Shown: positions 9,531-20,400, numbered from the stretch's first letter. The stretch: 64,000 nucleotides of DNA from Kluyveromyces lactis (GCF_000002515.2 NC_006042.1:2418001-2482000), one strand, 5' to 3'. Program-made: numbers and translations. Notes: generated from the sequence alone by a model not told the origin.

Positions 9531-10359
9531 ATCACGGGAAAAAAGATGAGAGAGTGAAATGTAGATAGTAGATGCAGTGGTTAACGTCGTAGCCACAGAT
9601 AATATATAGTTTTCCCCAGATGTGATTGGTGAACGGTCCCCTATAGGTCTAACGCTGTAGGTTGAGTTTATCTACCATGCTGAAATAAAGCTTTTTTTTT
9701 CAGTTTCGAAGGTGCTTGAGAAAATACAAGTTCAACACTGTTCAAATCATCGTGGAATTACAATTAAGAGACGCAGCCCAGTAAAGAGCACCCTGTTCAA
9801 AGAATATGATACTCTTTTACTACACCGAAGACAGCATTAGTTTATATATATATATATATAAACTAATTTTCTCTTGATGGTGTTATTCCTTCTCTATGTT
9901 AAGGCAATGATGAGAATTTGTCACTGCTGATAAATGGATATCGTTCCAGTATAGTATTGAATAATAGACTAATCGTTTATTATGAGAGTTCCTCTGTAAC
10001 GCTTGAAAGTGAAGCAAGAGAGTTAGGTGTGATATACATTCAGGACTTCTTGTCAGCCATCATCTTATGCCAGATGTATCAACAATATCAGTTTTTTTTT
10101 TCATTGGCAATATTGAATCGATGATGAGCTAAGAAAATTTTCAGCAGAAACGTAAATAGTAGCTATTTCCAGAGATGAGATGCGATGAGCTATGGAAAAT
10201 TACAAGCTTGGTTTTGTCAAAGGTCTTTTCAGCTTTCTTGAGTTGAGATTATTGCTATTATTGCCAACCACTTGCTGTAAGGAGCTAGCAGTGAGGATCT
10301 ACAGCTTCCTTATTTGTTGACCCACTCGAGTTTGATTCAACTATAGACCTATCACTCAG
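9531..10359. other. Divergent promoter region AEP1/DHR2
   Basis: No gene is supported. It carries a 32-bp perfect AT palindrome (9836-9867), a T/A tract near 9693, and an ATTGG (inverted CCAAT box) near 9626 that could serve AEP1. A 68-codon frame at 9918-10124 has no protein-like features. Confidence 0.5.
9836..9867. repeat. 32-bp perfect palindrome with alternating TA core
   Basis: The arms read ATTAGTTTATATATAT and its exact reverse complement with no spacer. The middle is a (TA)n run flanked by symmetric ATTAG/CTAAT caps, so it is more than a plain dinucleotide repeat. It could extrude a cruciform. It lies between two divergent genes. Confidence 0.95.
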
Positions 10360-12558
10360 ATGGGAAAGAAGAGTAAAGCGGTTCAAGACCGGCAGAATGG
10401 GAAGTCCATTGGAAAGAAGAAATCCAATGCAAACCCGTTAAAACGTCACGCTGGGAAGAAGACCGTAGTTACTTTTGATGACCATCAAGATGGAGATACT
10501 GGGGATTCGGATTCCGAAGCCTTGGATCATGTGTCAAATAAAGAGTTAAAGACAAGGGCACTGAGGTTATTGAAAGGGCGTGAGAGTTTACCAGTATTCC
10601 AGAATAAGGAAAAGATCGTGTCTCACATTAAAGCTAATCCAGTTACCATATTGATTGGTGAAACAGGTTCTGGTAAATCTACACAAATTCCCCAATTTTT
10701 GATGGATGAGATTTCTCCGATGCACAAAGGGGCCATAGCTGTTACTCAACCACGTAGAGTTGCAGCAATCAATCTTGCAACTCGGGTGGCGCAAGAGCAC
10801 GGATGTAGAATTGGTCACGAAGTTGGTTATTCTGTTCGGTTTGATAATAAAAGTCACAAGACAAGAACTAAATTGAAATACTTGACAGATGGTATGTTAA
10901 TCAGAGAATTAATGCTGGACAAGAACCTATCCAATTATAAATGCATAATCATAGATGAAGCACATGAGAGAACTATATTGACGGATTTGATTTTAGGTTT
11001 TTTGAAGGAACTTCAACTGACCAAAAGGAAAGATTTGAAAGTAATAGTAATGTCTGCCACATTACAAGCAGATCTATTCAGCAAATTCTTTTCGAACGCA
11101 CCTATACTATTCGTTGAAGGCCGCAAATTCAAAGTAGACAGATATTATCTACCCAGACCTTGTGAAGATATAGTGGATAGTGTGGTACGCTGTTCAGTTC
11201 AGTTAAACAGTTCAGAAACTACAGGAGATATACTCTGTTTTTTACCGGGGCAAGAAGAGATTGATAAAGCAGTGGCCATTTTAAACAAAATCATTCCATA
11301 TTTAGACGAATCTGTACCACGCATCACAGCATACCCACTTTATGCTGCATTACCACCAAAAGATCAAGCTAAAGTCTTCGAACCTTTAAAGGGATTCAAA
11401 AGAAAAATCGTATTGGCGACTAACATTGCGGAAACATCTGTTACCATTCCTGGAGTTAAATATGTGATAGACTGTGGATTAAGGAAGGTGAAAGTTTGGA
11501 GGCATCAGTTGGGGCTAGCTACGTTACTAACTGTTCCTGTTTCAAAGGCTAGTGTAGCACAAAGAGCCGGTCGTGCAGGCAGAGAAAGTTCAGGTAAATG
11601 TTTTAGATTATTTACAGAAGCTGATTACAAACAACTGCCGAAACAATCTGAGTCCGAAATTACTCGATGTGAAATTACGTCCCCTATCTTGATGTTGAAA
11701 CAGTACGGCGTACAAGATATTGTAAACTGGTCGTGGCTAGAACATCCAGGGAAAGAAGCTATTATCTCGGGGCTAAAAGAATTATATGAACTTGGTGCTC
11801 TCAATGAACAGGGTCGTGTCACTGATAGAGGTCGCAAGATGGCGCTATTACCTTTAGCACCACATCTAAGTAACGTTTTGATTCATGCTCAAGAGACTCA
11901 AGTATTGCCATACGTCATAGATATAGTATCATGTCTGAGTGTTGAAAACTTGGTGTTAAACCCATTGCCTGAGGAACGAGATGAGGTCAACGAAAGAAGA
12001 AGGGCATTATGTACCCTAGGCAGTAAGCACGGTGACCTAATCATGCTAAAAGAGTTATTCGACATGTATCAATCATTACAAAGCAATTCGGAGAAACAAG
12101 AATGGTGTAAACAGTTATGTGTATCTCAGCGTGGATTCAAAAACGTGATTAAAGTCAGAGAACAGTTGACAGGGTATATGAAGAGACTGTACAATGAACC
12201 GGTAGAAATTAAAACAAAACAGGACACCCTACAACCAGAAGAAGACATTGCTACGAATCTGTTGCAGCCGCCAGACATTGCGGGTGTTTTAAAATGTTTC
12301 CTATATGGGTTTGTCAAGAACACTGCAATTGGAATGCCTGATAAATCTTTTAGAACAACGCCAACAGGGGAACCAATATCGATCCATCCGTCCTCGATGT
12401 TATTCATGAATAGTGGCGATGAAATAGGTCCATGCCCTGCGATATTATACATCGAACACGTATTCACAACAAAGGGATACGCGCGGTCTGTTTCTCGAAT
12501 TGAATTGGCATGGCTGCAAGAAATTGCCTCAGGCGTTTTGAAGCAATCGACAAGATAA
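10360..12558 (+). CDS. DHR2: DEAH-box RNA helicase Dhr2 (small-subunit ribosome biogenesis)
   Basis: The product is 732 residues (S. cerevisiae Dhr2 has 735). Helicase motifs are in order: GETGSGKST at 100-108, DEAH at 199-202, SAT near 231-234, and QRAGRAGR near 401-408. The helicase-associated HA2 and OB-fold regions follow. A basic N-terminus of about 30 residues fits nucleolar import. Dhr2 is an ATP-dependent helicase required for 18S rRNA maturation. The ATG at 10360 gives the family length. A 7-bp inverted repeat (GTACTTC/GAAGTAC, 12613-12635) lies about 55 bp after the stop. Confidence 0.95.
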   Translation: MGKKSKAVQDRQNGKSIGKKKSNANPLKRHAGKKTVVTFDDHQDGDTGDSDSEALDHVSNKELKTRALRLLKGRESLPVFQNKEKIVSHIKANPVTILIGETGSGKSTQIPQFLMDEISPMHKGAIAVTQPRRVAAINLATRVAQEHGCRIGHEVGYSVRFDNKSHKTRTKLKYLTDGMLIRELMLDKNLSNYKCIIIDEAHERTILTDLILGFLKELQLTKRKDLKVIVMSATLQADLFSKFFSNAPILFVEGRKFKVDRYYLPRPCEDIVDSVVRCSVQLNSSETTGDILCFLPGQEEIDKAVAILNKIIPYLDESVPRITAYPLYAALPPKDQAKVFEPLKGFKRKIVLATNIAETSVTIPGVKYVIDCGLRKVKVWRHQLGLATLLTVPVSKASVAQRAGRAGRESSGKCFRLFTEADYKQLPKQSESEITRCEITSPILMLKQYGVQDIVNWSWLEHPGKEAIISGLKELYELGALNEQGRVTDRGRKMALLPLAPHLSNVLIHAQETQVLPYVIDIVSCLSVENLVLNPLPEERDEVNERRRALCTLGSKHGDLIMLKELFDMYQSLQSNSEKQEWCKQLCVSQRGFKNVIKVREQLTGYMKRLYNEPVEIKTKQDTLQPEEDIATNLLQPPDIAGVLKCFLYGFVKNTAIGMPDKSFRTTPTGEPISIHPSSMLFMNSGDEIGPCPAILYIEHVFTTKGYARSVSRIELAWLQEIASGVLKQSTR

Positions 12559-14208
12559 TGAGAGAATTATTCGCGGGGTAAAGGAACTGGTCCATCAACC
12601 AAAATTTTCCCCGTACTTCTTCGCATTCGAAGTACAGTAAATGCAGGATCTAAATAGGGAACTGTATATATTAATTAATCACATCATAACGATCATATGC
12701 GAGCAAAGCACAGTTAATTGTAAATAGTGTAAAACGAAAAAAAAAAAAAAAAGAATGAAGGCACATTTGATTTTCACTGGTAATGGCCTGTGTGAGTTCT
12801 TTCTGTACGGCACTTTCAGTCAAATCTCTTCAAACAGCTCTCGAAACATAATCGAACAATAATGTGTGTCCAGATCGGAATACAGAATAAAGAAAACACC
12901 GAGGAAAGAAACGGTTTTTCCGTTTGTGGCCGTACTTCTCCAAGAATTTGTCGTGGTATTTTTTTTTTTATTTTTTTTTAGTTTTTTTTTAGTTTTTTTT
13001 TTATTTTTGCTCTTGGAATGGGATGGGAAGAGATAATTCAAGTTCTACGTAAACTCAGTGGGTATACACCAGATTGTTCCGGTGGTTTTCTTATTCTTCC
13101 GTATATAGTGCTCTGTTTATAAAAAGAAAAAGCGGCAAGACTTGCGTAATTCACTGGTTATTGGTGCAGCGCTGTCATTAGTAAAAGTACCAGCTCAACA
13201 ATGGGTAGTATGGACGTAGGGAATTACGGTCGAGAGGGTCAAGGATTGAGTGGGAGGGTCAAGTTGACCCCCGCCCCCGCGCTCTTTTGAGGCTACATAT
13301 TAGGTACCTTGCAATACTGCGCAGTTTCTTAACGCCATTCCTGGCTTTTGAAACTTTTCTGCCAATGAAAGACATCAAGGAAGAAAGCCATCCTCCGGGT
13401 TAACAACCTATTTATTGAATTAGGGCGCTTCGAATACAGTGGTTCTGCACTTTTGAGCTATGTTTGAATTGATCGCCTCCCACCCACCCCGCTTACTTTA
13501 ATCCATTCTTGCTGCGGCAGCTGTCATGTTTTCTTAATTATTGGAGAATAATTGATAGTGCTTATTGATCAGCTAGAGCCATTCGGCAAATCGTACGTAC
13601 AAATCCATTTTATTTTAGCAGAATCATTTGCTTGTTTGTAGCCTTGTGAAGTGTATCTAGTACCTGGTTGTAGGCCCTTGTCTTCTACTCGGCTGTTACG
13701 AGAGAATATCCGTCTGCGGTCAAATCTATACTATATAAAAAAACAAAAAAAAAAAAAAATAATAATACTTGACTACGGGCTCAAACAGTTCTAGGTTAAT
13801 ATGATGTAATCATAACTTTAACCCTCTCAACTAGCTGTATCATTTACGTTTAGACATTCTATCCTTTTTATTTTTTGTAGTTCTAACTTTATTTGAAACT
13901 GCTTCCTATGCTTGAACAGTTATTCGTCATAGGTGTTTCTTTTTCAGTAACCGTATTCGTAATTAACCAGCTTAACATTTTATATATATACATCCAATAT
14001 TCCTGCTCATCCATCCCATTTGCATTCTTATTAGTTAAACACATTTCAATAAAATCTGGAGTAGTTGTTGTCATCTTTTGAAAATACGAAAATACGTATC
14101 AACAAACTTTCTCTACTGTAAAACTGCTTTCTTTCGAGCGAATTTTTTTTTCCTTTTATAATTAAGATAGCAAACATCTGGAGGAGTTTTAGGTTTCGAA
14201 ATTTCATC
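12559..14208. other. Long upstream region of STL1
   Basis: This gap of 1.65 kb between DHR2 and STL1 has no supported gene. It holds A and T homopolymer tracts (12739-12752 and 12960-13010), a GC-rich patch with GGGTCAA repeats (about 13232-13285), C-rich runs of the GC-box/Mig1 type (13268-13282 and 13481-13491), and AT-rich DNA before the STL1 ATG. In S. cerevisiae STL1 is glucose-repressed and osmo-induced through a long promoter, which this layout resembles. Frames at 12820-13041 and 13889-14237 are low-complexity or A/T-driven. Confidence 0.55.
13232..13270. promoter_or_regulatory. GGGTCAA direct repeat and palindrome upstream of STL1
   Basis: AGGGTCAAG occurs twice about 20 bp apart. 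The second copy forms a 15-bp near-palindrome, GGGTCAAGTTGACCC, at 13256-13270 (7-bp arms, one central base), and runs into a C-rich GC-box-like stretch. This looks like a dimeric factor site, but I cannot name the factor. It lies about 940 bp before the STL1 ATG. Confidence 0.45.
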
Positions 14209-15960
14209 ATGCTTGCCAAAATTGTTGATAAGTTCACAAAAAGAACCGATACTGCCGGTTTGGTCGGTAGATCATTGCGTTTAGCAGTGACAATTACAGC
14301 CGTTACTGGTTTTTCCTTATTTGGTTATGATCAAGGTTTGATGTCCGGTATCATCACCGGTGTAAGATTTAACGATGAGTTCCCAGGTACTAAGGAAACT
14401 TCTGACGACGATAGACACGCTACAGTGGTTCAAGGTGCCGTTACATCCTGTTATGAATTGGGTTGTTTCTTTGGTTCTTTGTTCGTTATGATGAGAGGTG
14501 AAAAAATTGGTAGAAAACCATTGATCATCTTCGGTGCTCTTTTGACCATCGTTGGTGCTGTCATATCTACAGCTGCCTTTGGTGACCACTGGGGTCTTGG
14601 TCAATTCGTTATCGGTAGGGTTATCACCGGTCTAGGTACCGGTATGAACACTTCTACCATTCCAGTCTGGCAATCAGAAATGTCGAAGCCTGAAAACAGA
14701 GGTCTCTTGGTCAATTTGGAAGGTTCCGTCATTGCTGTCGGTACCATGATTGCTTACTGGATTGATTTCGGTCTATCTTACGTTGACACTTCTGTTCAAT
14801 GGAGATTCCCTGTCGCTATGCAAATTTTCTTCGCTATTCTATTGATGATTGGTATTGTTCAATTACCTGATTCTCCTCGTTGGTTAGTCGCTCAAGGGCG
14901 TCGCGAAGAAGCTATGTACGTCTTGGGTAAATTGGATGACTTGGATCCTAATGATGACCAAATTGTTGCCGAAGTCAGTACTATTCAAGACGCTGTTAAC
15001 CGTTTCAAGCACCAAAAGAGATCTATGAAGGAATTACTACACGGTGGTAAGGGTCAAAACCTCCAACGTGCTTTAGTAGCTGCTTCAACTCAATTCTTCC
15101 AACAATTTACTGGTTGTAATGCCGCTATCTACTATTCCACCGTGTTGTTCAAAAAGACTATCAAATTAGAAGACAGATTATCCTTGGTTTTGGGTGGTGT
15201 TTTCGCCACAATTTATGCTCTATCTACCATCCCATCTTTCTTCTTGATTGAAACCTTGGGTAGAAGAAAATTGTTTATGTTGGGTGCTTTCGGTCAAGGT
15301 TGTTCTTTCTTGATTACATTTGCCTGTTTGGTTCATGACACTACACAAAATGCTAAGGGTGCAGCCGTTGGTTTGTTCTTGTTTATCGTCTTCTTCGGTA
15401 TGTCCATTCTATCTCTACCATGGATTTACCCACCAGAAATTGCTTCTATGAGAGTTCGTTCCATGACTAATGCCTTTTCCACATGTACCAACTGGTTGTG
15501 TAACTTTGCCGTTGTCATGTTTACCCCAATTTTCATTCAAGACGCTGGCTGGGGTTGCTACTTATTCTTCGCGTGTATTAACTTCCTCTATTTGCCAGTC
15601 ATCTTCTTCTTCTACCCAGAAACTGCAGGTAGAACTTTGGAAGAAATCGATATCATCTTCGCCAAGTCTTACACTGATAAGACTGCTGCATGGAGAGTCG
15701 CTGCCAACTTGCCAAAACTATCTCTTGCTGAAATCGAAGATCACGGTAACGCGTTGGGTCTATACGATGACGATCTAGAAAAGGAAGATGAATTAGAAGA
15801 AGACGTTGACAGCAAGGAACAATCTCATCCAGGTTTCTCTTTGTTCCAAAGAAAAAAGTCTTCTAAGAACGTTACTGAAAATAATGCTGAAAAGTCCGAT
15901 GCAACTGCTAACGATAACACTCAAACCCCATCCAGTAACGAATCTAACGAACAAAACTAA
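14209..15960 (+). CDS. STL1: Glycerol/H+ symporter Stl1 (MFS sugar-transporter family)
   Basis: The product is 583 residues (S. cerevisiae Stl1 has 569). It is a 12-helix major facilitator with family signatures: FSLFGYDQGLMSGIITG in helix 1, GRKPL and GRRKLF loops, PDSPRW after helix 6, and FFYPETAGRTLEEID after helix 12. Much of the sequence is close to Stl1 and unlike the hexose transporters, for example the stretch with QFFQQFTGCNAAIYYST. Stl1 imports glycerol with protons at the plasma membrane for osmotic adjustment and growth on glycerol. The C-terminal tail of about 85 residues is acidic, then S/N/T-rich. Strong codon bias suggests high expression under some condition. S. cerevisiae STL1 is subtelomeric, so this internal position differs. 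Confidence 0.94.
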   Translation: MLAKIVDKFTKRTDTAGLVGRSLRLAVTITAVTGFSLFGYDQGLMSGIITGVRFNDEFPGTKETSDDDRHATVVQGAVTSCYELGCFFGSLFVMMRGEKIGRKPLIIFGALLTIVGAVISTAAFGDHWGLGQFVIGRVITGLGTGMNTSTIPVWQSEMSKPENRGLLVNLEGSVIAVGTMIAYWIDFGLSYVDTSVQWRFPVAMQIFFAILLMIGIVQLPDSPRWLVAQGRREEAMYVLGKLDDLDPNDDQIVAEVSTIQDAVNRFKHQKRSMKELLHGGKGQNLQRALVAASTQFFQQFTGCNAAIYYSTVLFKKTIKLEDRLSLVLGGVFATIYALSTIPSFFLIETLGRRKLFMLGAFGQGCSFLITFACLVHDTTQNAKGAAVGLFLFIVFFGMSILSLPWIYPPEIASMRVRSMTNAFSTCTNWLCNFAVVMFTPIFIQDAGWGCYLFFACINFLYLPVIFFFYPETAGRTLEEIDIIFAKSYTDKTAAWRVAANLPKLSLAEIEDHGNALGLYDDDLEKEDELEEDVDSKEQSHPGFSLFQRKKSSKNVTENNAEKSDATANDNTQTPSSNESNEQN

Positions 15961-16994
15961 ACATCATCATGCAGTTAATTCAGTAACAATGTCAAATAAT
16001 TTTGCTCGACGTACCATCTTAATTTCTGTATCAGGGATGAGATATGATAAATTTTAATGAATAGTGGTACAGTAGTACGCGTACCCTTCAACATTCACAT
16101 TCCAACCTTTCACTAATAGTATATTAATTAATACCATAATATTCTCTATTGTTATGTTTAGAGTCTCTTCCTTGACATATCTAACCCAGAAGCTTCAGAT
16201 GCTTTTCGTTTGACTACAGGAAGAGGTGATATTCTGTTCCAATAATATTCAATTGTCCAATCATTTACTGGAAATATGTACATTGTTAATCATAGAAGTA
16301 TACCAAATCATTTTATTCGCATGCGAAGACTCTTCCAATACAAGCACTTATCAGGACACACTTCGCATGATCTTCTCCATAAGTTGGTGTGTTGATGTGG
16401 TTGACCTTTTATTTTTTTCTTCCTTGATTCTCCCCTCATCGCTATTAAATGCCTATAGAGAAATAAAAGATGAGATTTTCCGGAATTAAACTTCTAAAGC
16501 ACGAGAAAGCCCTTTTCTGCTATGGCTGGTTCTATGTATTATATACCGAAAGAAGACATAAATCTAAACATCATCAACAGTTTAAAGAAGCTTGAATAGC
16601 AAACCGGACTTGAATCAAGCCTTTAATTTAATCAACAGAGCAGTACTTTATACTCTTTCGTTTGCGTCTACCGAACTGGAATCAATGTTCTTTGAAAGCA
16701 TTTCGGTGCGTGGTAGCTTCTTTTTTTTCAATATTTTTCACACTAAGCAGCTTTTACTATGGGATGATGAATATCAACAAATTCTGAATATTTTTATCTA
16801 TAGATATCGATCTTGACATTAAGAGTCATACTGAATATGTTAATGAAACTGAAACTTGTATAAAAACAACCCATTGGTTTCATAACTTTTTTTGTTTCCA
16901 TTAAACAGATTGAGCATCGGTTAGAAATTGTGCTTCTGGAAAAAGCCATTTGTGGAGTAACTCTATAACGGAAAACCACGCATATTATTTAACG
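15961..16994. other. Intergenic STL1-ARG7
   Basis: This is a 1-kb gap without a supported gene. It contains the STL1 3' region and the ARG7 promoter with a Gcn4-type site. Several 60-90-codon frames here have no recognisable features. RIM9, found near here in S. cerevisiae (YMR063W), is not present. Confidence 0.5.
16822..16829 (-). promoter_or_regulatory. Gcn4-type site upstream of ARG7
   Basis: The plus strand reads AGAGTCAT, i.e. ATGACTCT on the minus strand, a canonical TGACTC element for the general amino-acid control activator Gcn4. It lies about 170 bp before the ARG7 ATG, a normal distance for an arginine-biosynthesis gene in yeast. Confidence 0.7.
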
Positions 16995-18320
16995 ATGAAG
17001 GTCACTTTTTCGCTTATGCAGAAGGCATCAAAACAGATAGATAAGTTCGCATTGTACGTTCCCAAAAGCGGCGTGTTTCCTAAGGGATTCAAAGTAGCCA
17101 CTCAAGCTACTGGTGTCAAGAAAAATGGCAATTTAGATCTAGGTATCATTAGAAATGTTAATACATCTCGTCCATCGAGTGCTGCTGCTGTGTTTACTAC
17201 AAATAAATTCAAGGCTGCTCCAGTTCTTGTATCTAAAGAAGTATTGGAAGTTACTGGTGGTGAGAATGTTGATGCTATTGTGGTTAACTCTGGATGTGCT
17301 AATGCCGTTACTGGGGAAGTCGGTTTGAAAGATGCCAGGGAAATCGCTGGTGTGGCTAATCAAAACTTGGGTAAACAAAATGCCACTTTGGTCATGTCCA
17401 CTGGTGTCATTGGGCAAAGATTATCAATGGATAAGATTGTACCAGCTCTATCGCAACAATTCGAAACCAATGCGTTCAAAGATGATTTCGAATCCTGGTT
17501 GAATCTGGCCAGGGCGATTTCCACCACCGATACCTTCCCAAAGCTTATTTCTTCCAATTTCAAATTGGCCAACGGTACTGAGTATACTCTTACCGGTATT
17601 GCTAAGGGTGCCGGTATGATTTGCCCTAACATGGCTACATTGTTGGGATTCATCGTTACCGATTTGCCAATCACTCCATCTGCATTGCAAAAAATGTTGC
17701 GTTCCGCCACTGATCGTTCCTTTAACTGTATTTCAGTAGATGGTGATATGAGTACTAACGACACTATCAGTATGCTTGCCAACGGTGCTGTCGATACAGC
17801 TGTTATTGATGAAAACAGTCAGGATTTTGTTCAAGTACAAACTCAAGTAACAGAATTTGCCCAACGGTTGGCACAATTAGTTGTCCGTGATGGTGAAGGA
17901 TCCACCAAATTTGTTACTGTTAACGTCAAGAACGCCTTGAATTTCAAAGATGCTAAGATTATAGCGGAATCTATTTCTAATTCTATGTTGGTTAAAACCG
18001 CTTTATATGGTCAAGACGCTAACTGGGGCAGAATTCTTTGTGCTATTGGATACGCTAAATTGGACAACCTACAATCTTTAGATGATAAAAAGATCAATGT
18101 GTCCTTTGTTGCTACTGATAATTCGGAACCAAAGGAGTTGAAGCTAATCGTTGATGGTGTACCACAACTTGATATTGATGAAGCAAGAGCATCTGAACTT
18201 TTGGCACAACAAGACTTAGAAGTACTAGTTGATCTCGGCACTGGTTCTGAAGAGTGTCAATTCTGGACTTGCGACTTGACTCATGAGTACGTGACTATCA
18301 ACGGTGACTATCGTTCGTAA
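16995..18320 (+). CDS. ARG7: Mitochondrial ornithine acetyltransferase (ArgJ family), Arg7/Ecm40
   Basis: The product is 441 residues, exactly the S. cerevisiae Arg7 length, when started at the ATG at 16995. An upstream extension to 16950 lacks conservation. The enzyme moves the acetyl group from N-acetylornithine to glutamate in the mitochondrial acetyl cycle of arginine synthesis. The precursor cleaves itself before the nucleophilic threonine in the [15 protein letters not shown] motif, here T215. A basic N-terminus ([16 protein letters not shown]) suits mitochondrial import. The gene is convergent with RNA14, with a 94-bp gap, as in S. cerevisiae where the two genes are neighbours. Confidence 0.97.
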   Translation: MKVTFSLMQKASKQIDKFALYVPKSGVFPKGFKVATQATGVKKNGNLDLGIIRNVNTSRPSSAAAVFTTNKFKAAPVLVSKEVLEVTGGENVDAIVVNSGCANAVTGEVGLKDAREIAGVANQNLGKQNATLVMSTGVIGQRLSMDKIVPALSQQFETNAFKDDFESWLNLARAISTTDTFPKLISSNFKLANGTEYTLTGIAKGAGMICPNMATLLGFIVTDLPITPSALQKMLRSATDRSFNCISVDGDMSTNDTISMLANGAVDTAVIDENSQDFVQVQTQVTEFAQRLAQLVVRDGEGSTKFVTVNVKNALNFKDAKIIAESISNSMLVKTALYGQDANWGRILCAIGYAKLDNLQSLDDKKINVSFVATDNSEPKELKLIVDGVPQLDIDEARASELLAQQDLEVLVDLGTGSEECQFWTCDLTHEYVTINGDYRS

Positions 18321-18414
18321 GTGTTTAGCCTTTTACTGCATTAAATCACTTATAATATGTCTATAGGACATTCCAGATGAAACTTTCATAATCTTGTTAT
18401 TAAACTTAAGTAAA

Positions 18415-20400
18415 CTATTGAATTGTGACTTTATCACTTAAAAACTCTGAAAACGCATGAGCTTCAAAGATAGTAACTTTGAAATATTGTCGCTTTGGAA
18501 GTACTTTCAAAAGCTCAACAATTTCGGGGGGAATGGGGTCTTCATTGGCTTTGAATTTTTTGAAAGCTTGTCCGTCTTCCTCCTCTCGCATTGTGCGTTT
18601 GAGATTATTAGAGCCACGATCCAAGGCGATTGCTTCAGGCATGACATCGCGGACCATATAATCTAGCTCTAGCCTTTGCAGATAATTAACATCGAGCACC
18701 TTATATTTGTTGGTGAATTCTTCTAACTTGTTCACTTCAGGAAACTTCTCAAAGAATCTCTTTTCCAAAGTTCTCACACTATTTAGAGAACCAACCTTAG
18801 ATTCAAAGAATATAACTTTTTGGAAGATCATCTTCAAAAGGTGAGAATCTGAGATTTTGTCAATACTACTCTCAAACAAAGATTTGACTTGAGATTCTTC
18901 ATTGACATAGATAAGGAAGTCCAGATATTTGTTAATATACTCACCATCCGTAGCAAAATATTTAAGTCCCAATTCTAGAACCTTGCACGCAGTTTTGGTA
19001 TCCTTGCTGATGTGGTACTCGATATATGCGTTCTCCAAGTAAATATCGGGTGTTACAAGTTTTTTTAACCTACGGCATTTGCCAAAGATTTTACGAGACG
19101 CTGCAAGACCCTGTATCCTCTTCATTGTATTCATGTATACGCAGTATACGTATGTTAGTTTTGATTTCAGCTGGTTGATAGCACTTTCGTTTGTTGGATC
19201 ATCTTCCATAAGTGCTGCCAAATCAAGATGTATGCGGTCAATACACGATAATATTGTGGTTTCTATCTCTGGTATTTTGGTATTTAACTCGTACTGTTCT
19301 GAAAGGCTGAAAGCCAATACTGCAGAATTTGGTATGCATTGCTGTCCTAACTTCAAGTACTTAGTAATAACAGTAGAATCAGTATTTTTCTCGCCTTGAT
19401 AGTTTGCCATATTGAACCAAATTTCAGGTGCAAAGCAGACATGCTGCGCTGCCTGCATATATACATATGTCATTCTGGCCTTGTGAAGGTCATCTGATAG
19501 TTCCAACTTGTTGTCTGATTCCCAACGAATCCATTCCAACCATATAAGTAATTGCTGAACATCGTACTCGTTGGGTTTCGGAAGATTGGATTCAGTGGCT
19601 TGATTTAACGTAATTGGTAAATTTCTTTTCAATCCTTTCGTGATGTTCAACCAGTCCTGATACAAAGATCTCGCATTCATATACTGGGCAGACAGCTCTC
19701 CGATGTGTCTACGAGCAGTAAGCTGATTAACATCCTGTTCCCACTGAGTATATCTTTGCCACATAGATTCCAAACAGTCCATTGGTTGACATAATAGAGT
19801 CTTGTATAATTTCCTTATATACTGAACTCTCTGTTGCTCCTCAAACTTGTTGACAGGCTTCCAATGCTCTAAAAAGTGAAGGTATTCATTCCAAAATTGT
19901 ATTGATTTTGGTTCGAAAATGGCACACTTATCTACCACGACTTGGAAAGCCTGAATTACGATGTTTCTCGCTTCTTCACCGCCGGTGATAATGTCATTCT
20001 TCTTTCTCACATAAGTTATATAAGATAACCATAAAGAGAGATCATTGTTCCCCAACTCTTTGGATAAACAGCGAGCTAGCACCGGTTCAATTACAGCAGC
20101 ATCTAGCTCTTCCATCTTATCAAATTCAAGGCTCAATCTCATACACCAAATATTGGCCATTAATGGGAATCTGTCATGCAATTTGTCGAACGTTTCATAA
20201 ACCTGTTTCCACTGCTTCAATGAGACGTGGTGTTTAAGTAGCTTCACATACAGAAAAATATCTGTAGGTTGCTCTTCGATCATATCATTTAGCTTCCCAA
20301 TAACATCTGACTCATCTCGTACCCTACTTGTGGGGCGTAGAGATGTTGATGTATTGCTACTACTTGGAAGTGGATCTGGCGTAGCTGTACCGTCTGACAT
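18415..20400 (-). CDS. RNA14: Cleavage and polyadenylation factor CF IA subunit Rna14
   Basis: The product is 661 residues (S. cerevisiae Rna14 has 677). It is a HAT-repeat protein (CstF-77 homologue): repeated tryptophan/aromatic helices such as LWLSYITYVRKKND, FWNEYLHFLEHWK and WLEWIRWESDNK run from about residue 30 to 560. The C-terminal region with the Rna15-binding segment follows. Rna14 bridges Rna15, Pcf11 and Hrp1 in 3'-end formation of mRNA in the nucleus. The ATG at 20400 is followed by a short S/T/P-rich tail before the first repeat. Confidence 0.93.
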   Translation of the reverse strand: MSDGTATPDPLPSSSNTSTSLRPTSRVRDESDVIGKLNDMIEEQPTDIFLYVKLLKHHVSLKQWKQVYETFDKLHDRFPLMANIWCMRLSLEFDKMEELDAAVIEPVLARCLSKELGNNDLSLWLSYITYVRKKNDIITGGEEARNIVIQAFQVVVDKCAIFEPKSIQFWNEYLHFLEHWKPVNKFEEQQRVQYIRKLYKTLLCQPMDCLESMWQRYTQWEQDVNQLTARRHIGELSAQYMNARSLYQDWLNITKGLKRNLPITLNQATESNLPKPNEYDVQQLLIWLEWIRWESDNKLELSDDLHKARMTYVYMQAAQHVCFAPEIWFNMANYQGEKNTDSTVITKYLKLGQQCIPNSAVLAFSLSEQYELNTKIPEIETTILSCIDRIHLDLAALMEDDPTNESAINQLKSKLTYVYCVYMNTMKRIQGLAASRKIFGKCRRLKKLVTPDIYLENAYIEYHISKDTKTACKVLELGLKYFATDGEYINKYLDFLIYVNEESQVKSLFESSIDKISDSHLLKMIFQKVIFFESKVGSLNSVRTLEKRFFEKFPEVNKLEEFTNKYKVLDVNYLQRLELDYMVRDVMPEAIALDRGSNNLKRTMREEEDGQAFKKFKANEDPIPPEIVELLKVLPKRQYFKVTIFEAHAFSEFLSDKVTIQ

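Noticed and set aside
9531-9596. Upstream extension of AEP1 (and similar extensions of SEN15, the YKL075C-like gene, IOC4, MCM1, ARA2 and SUB1)
   Set aside because: These frames begin with GTG or TTG, or precede the conserved domain. The first good ATG gives the family length or a proper targeting signal.
12820-13041. A 73-codon minus-strand frame rich in K and N
   Set aside because: It is made by the T-rich tract at about 12960-13010 and is low-complexity.
13201-13290. A 29-codon plus-strand ORF covering the GGGTCAA repeats upstream of STL1
   Set aside because: Too short to support, and more simply explained as a frame through the regulatory-looking patch.
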